From contig NZ_MLCF01000132.1 of NCBI RefSeq assembly GCF_001879105.1, positions 1-42,619 of the forward strand: 42,619 nucleotides of DNA. Reading direction: 5' to 3'. This DNA comes from Mangrovactinospora gilvigrisea. Lineage in GTDB: Bacteria > Actinomycetota > Actinomycetes > Streptomycetales > Streptomycetaceae. The notes below the pieces were generated by a model that was not told where the DNA came from, ran no database searches, and saw nothing but the letters and a program-made list of their open reading frames with translations. Position numbers and translations under genes: made by a program. Positions 38,437-42,619 of this stretch are shown in pieces. Within the stretch, counting starts at the first letter, position 1; each line of letters starts with the position of its first letter.

Positions 38437-39717
38437 ATGCTGCGGATCGCCGAAGTGCACGCCGTCGAGATCCTCGACTCCCGCGCCCGGCCCACCCTCG
38501 CGGTGGTCCTGCGCACCCCGCAGGGCCTGAAGGTGCGCGCCGGGGTGCCGTCCGGGGCGTCCACCGGCCGCCGGGAGGCCGTCGAGCTGCGCGACGGCGA
38601 CCCCGACCGGTACGGCGGCAAGGGCGTCTCCCGCGCGGTGGCCGCCGTCAACGGCGAGATCGCGGACGCGCTGACCGGCCGCGAGTTCGACTCCTTCCGG
38701 GAGGTGGACGACGCGCTGCGCGAGCTGGACGGCACCGAGGACAAGTCGCGGCTGGGCGCCAACGCGCTCGTCGGGGTGTCGATGGCGGCCGCGCGCGCCG
38801 AGGCGCTGCTGGGCGACCGGGAGCTGTGGGAGCACCTGGCGGCCGTCGCCGGGGCCCGGCCGCGGCTGCCGGTGCCGCACTTCAACGTGGTCAACGGCGG
38901 TGCGCACGCCGACAACCCGCTGGACTTCCAGGAGTTCATGGTGGCCCCGCTGGGCGCGCCGTCGATGGCCGAGGCGGTGCGGGCCGGCGCCGAGGTGTAC
39001 GCCGCGCTGCGCGGCCGGCTCGCCGGGCTGGGCGAGCCGCTGGGCCTCGGCGACGAGGGCGGCTTCGCCCCGACGGTGACCCTGGAGCAGCCCGAGGAGG
39101 TGCTGGAACTGCTGGTCGGGGCGATCGGCGACGCCGGCTACGAGGCGGGCCGGGGCGGGGTGGCGCTGGCGCTCGACCCGGCGGCGAGCGGGTTCGCCGC
39201 GGACGGCGGCGGATACACGGTGGCCGGCGAGTCGCTGACGTCCGACCAGCTGATCGACCGCTACGAGGAGATGGTGGACCGGTTCCCGGTGTGGAGCATC
39301 GAGGACGGCCTCGGCGAGGACGACCGGGAGGGCTGGACCCGGCTCACCGCGCGGCTGGGCGGGCGGGTGCAGCTGGTCGGGGACGACGTCTTCGTCACCA
39401 ACCCGGGGATCATCGCGGAGGCGGTGCAGGCGAAGATCGGCACGGCGGCGCTGATCAAAGTGAACCAGGTGGGCACGGTGAGCGAGACGCTGGACGCGGT
39501 GCGGGTCTGCCGGGAGGCCGGCTATGCGCAGATGGTCTCGCACCGGTCGGGCGAGACGGAGGACGCCTTCATCGCCGACCTGGCGGTGGGAACGGGCTGC
39601 GGCCAGATCAAGGCGGGGGCGCCGGCCCGGGGCGAGCGGGCGGCGAAGTACGCCCGGCTGCTGGAGGTCGCGGACGCGCGGCCCGGGCTGGAGTACGGCT
39701 GGGTGCGGGCCCGCTGA
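38437..39717 (+). CDS. eno: Enolase (divergent second copy)
   Basis: A 426-residue enolase converting 2-phosphoglycerate to phosphoenolpyruvate. Family segments are present: VPSGASTGRREAVELRDGD, LGANALVGVSMAAARAEALL, HFNVVNGGAHADNPLDFQEFM, LGLGDEGGFAPTV, WSIEDGLGEDD and KVNQVGTVSETLDAV, ending with SHRSGETEDAFIADLAVGT and GQIKAGAPARGER. The N-terminus reads EILDSRARPTLAV where housekeeping enolases have ILDSRGNPT, so this is likely a paralogue rather than the essential copy. ATG 38437 follows TTGGAGGA. Catalytic Lys and metal-binding Asp/Glu positions appear intact, so it should be active. Confidence 0.92.
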   Translation: MLRIAEVHAVEILDSRARPTLAVVLRTPQGLKVRAGVPSGASTGRREAVELRDGDPDRYGGKGVSRAVAAVNGEIADALTGREFDSFREVDDALRELDGTEDKSRLGANALVGVSMAAARAEALLGDRELWEHLAAVAGARPRLPVPHFNVVNGGAHADNPLDFQEFMVAPLGAPSMAEAVRAGAEVYAALRGRLAGLGEPLGLGDEGGFAPTVTLEQPEEVLELLVGAIGDAGYEAGRGGVALALDPAASGFAADGGGYTVAGESLTSDQLIDRYEEMVDRFPVWSIEDGLGEDDREGWTRLTARLGGRVQLVGDDVFVTNPGIIAEAVQAKIGTAALIKVNQVGTVSETLDAVRVCREAGYAQMVSHRSGETEDAFIADLAVGTGCGQIKAGAPARGERAAKYARLLEVADARPGLEYGWVRAR

Positions 39718-39732
39718 CGGCGGACGGGCGGC

Positions 39733-40329
39733 CTACCAGCGGCCGATCTCGCTGGTGAGGTCGAGGGCGAGGACGCGGTCGGTGAACGCGAACGCCTCGA
39801 AGCGGGCGCCCGGCGGCGCCGTCGGATCGTCGGCGAGGCGGCGCAGCATCCGCAGCACGCGCGGGGTGTCGAGGCCGTCCTCCAGCGCCGCCACCAGCTC
39901 GCCGCGGACCGCGTCCGGCACGGGCCGGGACGGCGAGTCCGCCCACTCCGCGACCGACCGCCGCCACGCCGCCGCCTCCGCGGCGGCCTCCGCGAGCCGC
40001 TCCTCCGTCAGATCCACCTGCTGCGCCGGGCGGTGGCCGAGCAGCACCATCCGCAGCGGCAGCGGCTCGGCCGTCCGATAGCCGCGCCCCGTCACCGGGC
40101 CGGCCTCCAGCACGGTGTCCGGCTCCCGGAACGGCCCGCGCCCCGGCGGCCGGACGTTGAGCGCCGCGGCGCGCGCCGCGAGCTCAGCCGGCACCGCCGC
40201 GCCGACCTGCGCCGGACGGCCCGTCAGCTCGGCCCACCGGACCAGCACATCGGCGAGCAGCAGCCCCCGCAGCGTCACCGGCTCCGCCACGCCGACCCGC
40301 GTCCCGCGTCCGTCCTCCGCCCACGTCAT
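39733..40329 (-). CDS. Cysteinyl-tRNA synthetase-like protein lacking the catalytic core
   Basis: A 198-residue protein. The second half resembles the C-terminal helical part of cysteinyl-tRNA synthetase/MshC: PLRMVLLGHRPAQQVDLTEERLAEAAAEAAAWRRSVAEW, then VRGELVAALEDGLDTPRVLRMLRRLADDP. The first half (TLRGLLLADVLVRWAELTGRPAQV) recalls the first helix after the HIGH motif. No HIGH or KMSKS motif and no zinc Cys/His set is seen, so it cannot charge tRNA. It is a standalone gene with a good start (MTWAED), not an obvious decay product. Its function is unknown. Confidence 0.65.
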   Translation of the reverse strand: MTWAEDGRGTRVGVAEPVTLRGLLLADVLVRWAELTGRPAQVGAAVPAELAARAAALNVRPPGRGPFREPDTVLEAGPVTGRGYRTAEPLPLRMVLLGHRPAQQVDLTEERLAEAAAEAAAWRRSVAEWADSPSRPVPDAVRGELVAALEDGLDTPRVLRMLRRLADDPTAPPGARFEAFAFTDRVLALDLTSEIGRW

Positions 40330-40338
40330 GCACCCACG

Positions 40339-41169
40339 CTACCGGGGCCAGTGCGCCGGGCGCGGGAGACCGGCGGGCAGCCGGGTGCCGGCGCCGCCGG
40401 ACGCGGCGGCCAGCTGCGGCGGGGTGAGGTAGAGCGCGCCGGTGAGGTCGGCGTCCGCGAGCCGGGTGTCCCGCAGGTCTGCGCCGAGCAGGTCCGCGCC
40501 GCGCAGATCGGCGCCGGTGAGGTCGGCGGCGATCAGATAGGCGCCGCGCAGGTCGGCGCCGCGGAGGGCGGCCTTGCGCAGGTCGCGTCCGATCAGGTCG
40601 GCGTTGCGGCGGTCCGGGCCGGCGTCGGGGCCGCGCTGCAGCTCGCTGGCGCGGGCGAGCAGCGGGCCGAGCTCGGCGCGCAGCGCGCCGGGGTCGGCGG
40701 CGAGGACGGTGTCGGCGTCCGCGCCGGCCAGCGCCGTCAACGCGGCGCGGATCCGCTCCAGTTCGGGGTGGACGGGCGCGGCGCGGCGCATCGCGAGCGC
40801 CGCGGCGGCGAAGTACACCAGCTCGTGGACCTGCCGCAGCACGGCGAACGCGGTGAACATCCGCTCCCGCTCGGCGCGGGGCTGCTGGTGCCAGTCGCGT
40901 CCGCCGAAGGTGACCTGGACGGTCTGCTGTCCGGCGCCCAGGCAGTCGAAGACCGTGCACCCGGACCACCCCGACTCCCGCAGCCGGTCGTGGATGCCGC
41001 AGCGGGAGTCGTCGCGCAGATGGCGGCAGGGCCGCCCGGCGGGCTTGTTCTCCGCGAAGGCGGCGTTGCCGGTGCTGCGCGCGAACGGCAGGGCCGTGCA
41101 GCACAGGCCGGAGCAGCGCGAGCAGTCGGCGCGCAGGGGGAGCGGGGTCTCGTCGGTCGCGTCGTTCAC
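40339..41169 (-). CDS. Cys-cluster plus pentapeptide-repeat protein
   Basis: A 276-residue protein. The N-terminal part has Cys motifs CSRCSGLCCTALPF and CRHLRDDSRCGIHDRLRESGW, then GCTVFDC, like the YkgJ/zinc-iron-chelating family. A helical middle follows. Residues about 188-250 are pentapeptide repeats with the A-D-L-x-x pattern (ADLIGRDLRKAALRGADLRG, AYLIAADLTGADLRGADLLG, ADLRDTRLADADLTG), which fold as a right-handed beta-helix. GTG 41167-41169 was chosen; no clear ribosome site precedes it, so a leaderless mRNA is possible. Some pentapeptide proteins mimic DNA and protect gyrase, but this short run need not. The role is unknown. Confidence 0.85.
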   Translation of the reverse strand: MNDATDETPLPLRADCSRCSGLCCTALPFARSTGNAAFAENKPAGRPCRHLRDDSRCGIHDRLRESGWSGCTVFDCLGAGQQTVQVTFGGRDWHQQPRAERERMFTAFAVLRQVHELVYFAAAALAMRRAAPVHPELERIRAALTALAGADADTVLAADPGALRAELGPLLARASELQRGPDAGPDRRNADLIGRDLRKAALRGADLRGAYLIAADLTGADLRGADLLGADLRDTRLADADLTGALYLTPPQLAAASGGAGTRLPAGLPRPAHWPR

Positions 41170-41230
41170 CTGCGCATTGTGCCGGAAAACCGCTCGGCGG
41201 TTGTCGGTGGCGGGTGGCAGTCTGGCGGGC

Positions 41231-41806
41231 ATGGGGATGACGGGGACGACCGGGGCGGTGGGGATGACCGGGATGGTGGGGACGATGGGGACGATGGGGA
41301 CGATGGGGACGGTGGGGTCGACGGGGTCGACGGGGGAGCTGACGATCACCGCGGGCGACGCGACCTGCCCGCTCGCGGCCGGGCCGAAGATCGTCGCGCA
41401 TGTCTGCAACGACCGCGGCGGCTGGGGCAAGGGCTTCGTGCTGGCGCTGTCGCGGCGCTGGCCCGAGCCGGAGAAGGCGTTCCGGCGCTGGCACCGGGAG
41501 CGCGCCGGCAACGACTTCGGGCTGGGCGCGGTGCAGTTGGTGCGCGTCCGGCCGGACACCTGGGTGGCCAACATGGTCGGCCAGCACGGCGTCAGGCCGG
41601 GCAGCGGCGGCCCGCCGGTCCGCTACGAGGCGATCGCCGCCTGCCTGGCCACCCTCGCGACGGAGGCGCTCCGCCTCGGCGCCTCCGTCCACATGCCCCG
41701 CATCGGCTGCGGTCTGGCGGGCGGCACCTGGTCGCGGATCGAGCCGCTGGTGGCGGAGCACCTGGTGGCCCGGGGCGTGTGGGTGACGGTCTACGACCAC
41801 GGGTGA
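41231..41806 (+). CDS. Macro-domain protein (ADP-ribose-related)
   Basis: A 191-residue macro domain: ELTITAGDATCPLAAGPKIVAHVCNDRGGWGKGFVLALSRRWPEPEKAFRRWH is the usual start of these actinobacterial proteins, with HVCND and GGWGKG loops for ADP-ribose binding. VHMPRIGCGLAGGTWSRIEPLV closes the site. About 35 extra N-terminal residues are low-complexity Met/Gly/Thr/Val, encoded by 9-bp repeats, so the real start may be one of several in-frame ATGs (41285, 41294, 41303). Likely activity is hydrolysis of ADP-ribose derivatives or poly-ADP-ribose glycohydrolase-like. It is divergent from the Cys/pentapeptide gene across 61 bases. Confidence 0.88.
   Translation: MGMTGTTGAVGMTGMVGTMGTMGTMGTVGSTGSTGELTITAGDATCPLAAGPKIVAHVCNDRGGWGKGFVLALSRRWPEPEKAFRRWHRERAGNDFGLGAVQLVRVRPDTWVANMVGQHGVRPGSGGPPVRYEAIAACLATLATEALRLGASVHMPRIGCGLAGGTWSRIEPLVAEHLVARGVWVTVYDHG
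41279..41332 (+). repeat. 9-bp tandem repeats at the macro-protein N-terminus
   Basis: Three copies of GGGACGATG (41279-41287, 41288-41296, 41297-41305) are followed by GGGACGGTG and two of GGGTCGACG. They encode GTM, GTM, GTM, GTV, GST, GST. Each copy in the first group supplies an alternative ATG. Confidence 0.9.
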
Positions 41807-41821
41807 CGCGACGAGGTGGTG

Positions 41822-42619
41822 TCAGCCCGCCTTCGTCACGGTTCCGTTGGACATGAAGTAGTGCCCGCCGCAGCTGTACTCGCTGTAGTGGCCCTGCTGC
41901 CAGACGCAGACGCCCGCGTAGTAGCCGGGGCCGTCCCAGTACCAGCTGGTGGAGGTGGAGCCGGCGGAGTCGAGGGTGTGGAAGCTGTTGAGGTTCTGCG
42001 AGGACGAGGTGTTGGACGGGTAGACGCGTTCGTAGTGGAACTCGCAGGCGTGGCCGGCCGAGCGCATGCTGCCCATGGCGTAGCCGCCGGTGCCGGACGT
42101 CTTGAGGTCCAGCCAGGCTTCGCAGCCGTGGGAGACGGCGAGCGAGCCGGGGACGTAGCCGGCGTCGGTGGGGGTGGGCAGCCCGGGGGAGGAGGAGGCG
42201 CTCGCGGAGGCGTGCGAGGCCGGAGACGTCGGCTTGGGCTTGGGCTTGGAGGCGGCGGCGGTGCCGGTCGACTTCACGGAGGCGGACGCGGACGGCGGGC
42301 CGGCGACGTGCTTGGCGCCGCGGCGGTGGCCGGGTCCGTCGGGGAAGGAGCCGCGCCGGCCGTCCGACGCGGAGGCGGACGGTCCCGCCCCGTCGGCGGC
42401 GGTGCTGTGCCGCGCGGCGGCGGAGCCCTTGCCGTGCCCGCCCCCGCCGAGCACCGCCCACGCGGCGCCCCCGCCTCCGACCACGACCACCGCCGCGGCG
42501 ACGGCGGCGACGACGGCGCCCCGCCGGCTCCGCCGCCGCGGCCCCCCGACACCTGCCGCGGGCCCGACCACCACCTCGGGAGCGCCACCGCCGGGGTAGG
42601 CGATCCGGGGAGTGTCCCG
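41822..42619 (-). CDS. Membrane-anchored/secreted protein with Cys-rich C-terminal domain (5' end outside window)
   Basis: The frame is open to the window edge (RDTPRIAYPGGG, then APEVVVGPAAG), so the true start is probably outside; GTG 42572-42574 would give 250 residues. An Arg-rich stretch (GGPRRRSRRG) precedes a membrane span (AVVAAVAAAVVVVGGGGAAWAVL). A long Ser/Ala/Pro/Lys linker follows. The last 110 residues form an extracellular domain rich in Gly, Ser, Tyr and Trp with four Cys (HGCEAWLDLKTSG, then GHACEF, GVCVWQQGHYSEYSCGGHYFM). The upstream missing part could be a kinase or other cytoplasmic domain. The C-terminal domain family is not recognised. Confidence 0.75.
   Translation of the reverse strand, partial: RDTPRIAYPGGGAPEVVVGPAAGVGGPRRRSRRGAVVAAVAAAVVVVGGGGAAWAVLGGGGHGKGSAAARHSTAADGAGPSASASDGRRGSFPDGPGHRRGAKHVAGPPSASASVKSTGTAAASKPKPKPTSPASHASASASSSPGLPTPTDAGYVPGSLAVSHGCEAWLDLKTSGTGGYAMGSMRSAGHACEFHYERVYPSNTSSSQNLNSFHTLDSAGSTSTSWYWDGPGYYAGVCVWQQGHYSEYSCGGHYFMSNGTVTKAG

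Noticed and set aside
41231..41806. Macro-domain protein as a partner that degrades the TIR product
   Set aside because: It is more than 4 kb away from the TIR operon with unrelated genes between and has its own promoter region. No evidence links them.

Overview
High-GC (>70 %) actinobacterial DNA with near-universal G/C in third codon positions. It also carries a conservon, a DUF6153/multicopper oxidase pair, a DUF4865 protein and tightly overlapping operons. Together these point to Streptomyces or a close relative in Streptomycetaceae. No tRNA, rRNA, CRISPR array, insertion sequence or phage gene was recognised. Most of the window is ordinary chromosome, with one accessory-looking island at about 31.8-37.2 kb.

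Layout. 1-2.9 kb: the 3' part of a conservon (cvnA tail with 45-residue tandem repeats, cvnB, cvnC, cvnD), followed by terminator hairpins, a small membrane protein and a TPR protein. 4.7-6.2 kb: an acidic membrane protein and a DUF4865 protein, divergently transcribed. 6.3-13.2 kb: a Tat-exported GH95-like glycosidase, an M3 metallopeptidase, a histidine phosphatase and glucose-6-phosphate isomerase. 13.4-14.5 kb: a convergent VOC protein and AraC-type regulator. 14.6-17.6 kb: an ABC-F ATPase with a long structured leader, then a MerR-PP2C fusion. 17.7-20.9 kb: a DoxX protein, a GNAT acetyltransferase, and a DHA2 efflux pump with its MarR regulator. 21.3-26.0 kb (minus strand): a five-gene unit of response regulator, histidine kinase, lipoprotein, ABC ATPase and ABC permease. 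26.0-28.1 kb: a copper locus (CsoR-like operator, DUF6153 protein, multicopper oxidase). 28.3-31.6 kb: an Rv1733c-like protein, a DUF4389 tandem protein, a RodA/FtsW protein and a MarR regulator.

The most interesting region is 31.8-37.2 kb. An XRE-TPR regulator is followed by four genes joined by 4-base start/stop overlaps. They encode a TIR-domain protein, a P-loop ATPase (Walker A Lys replaced by Arg), a two-TM membrane protein with a cytoplasmic domain, and an 85-residue single-TM protein. The TIR protein and the 85-residue protein end in the same motif: 10 of 18 positions are identical around a V-[MV]-Q-[TA]-G-[ND]-[IV]-H-G core. This resembles the RHIM-like bacterial amyloid signalling motifs that couple sensors to death effectors. 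I read the operon as a candidate abortive-infection or cell-suicide system. In that model an ATPase sensor and a membrane-tethered motif peptide would nucleate a TIR NADase. The sequence supports the domains, the motif and the operon; the mechanism is inference.

37.4-42.6 kb returns to ordinary chromosome: a PNPOx-like flavoprotein, a MerR regulator, a second divergent enolase, a fragment-like relative of cysteinyl-tRNA synthetase, a Cys-cluster/pentapeptide-repeat protein, a macro-domain protein with a repetitive N-terminus, and a secreted or membrane-anchored protein cut by the window edge.
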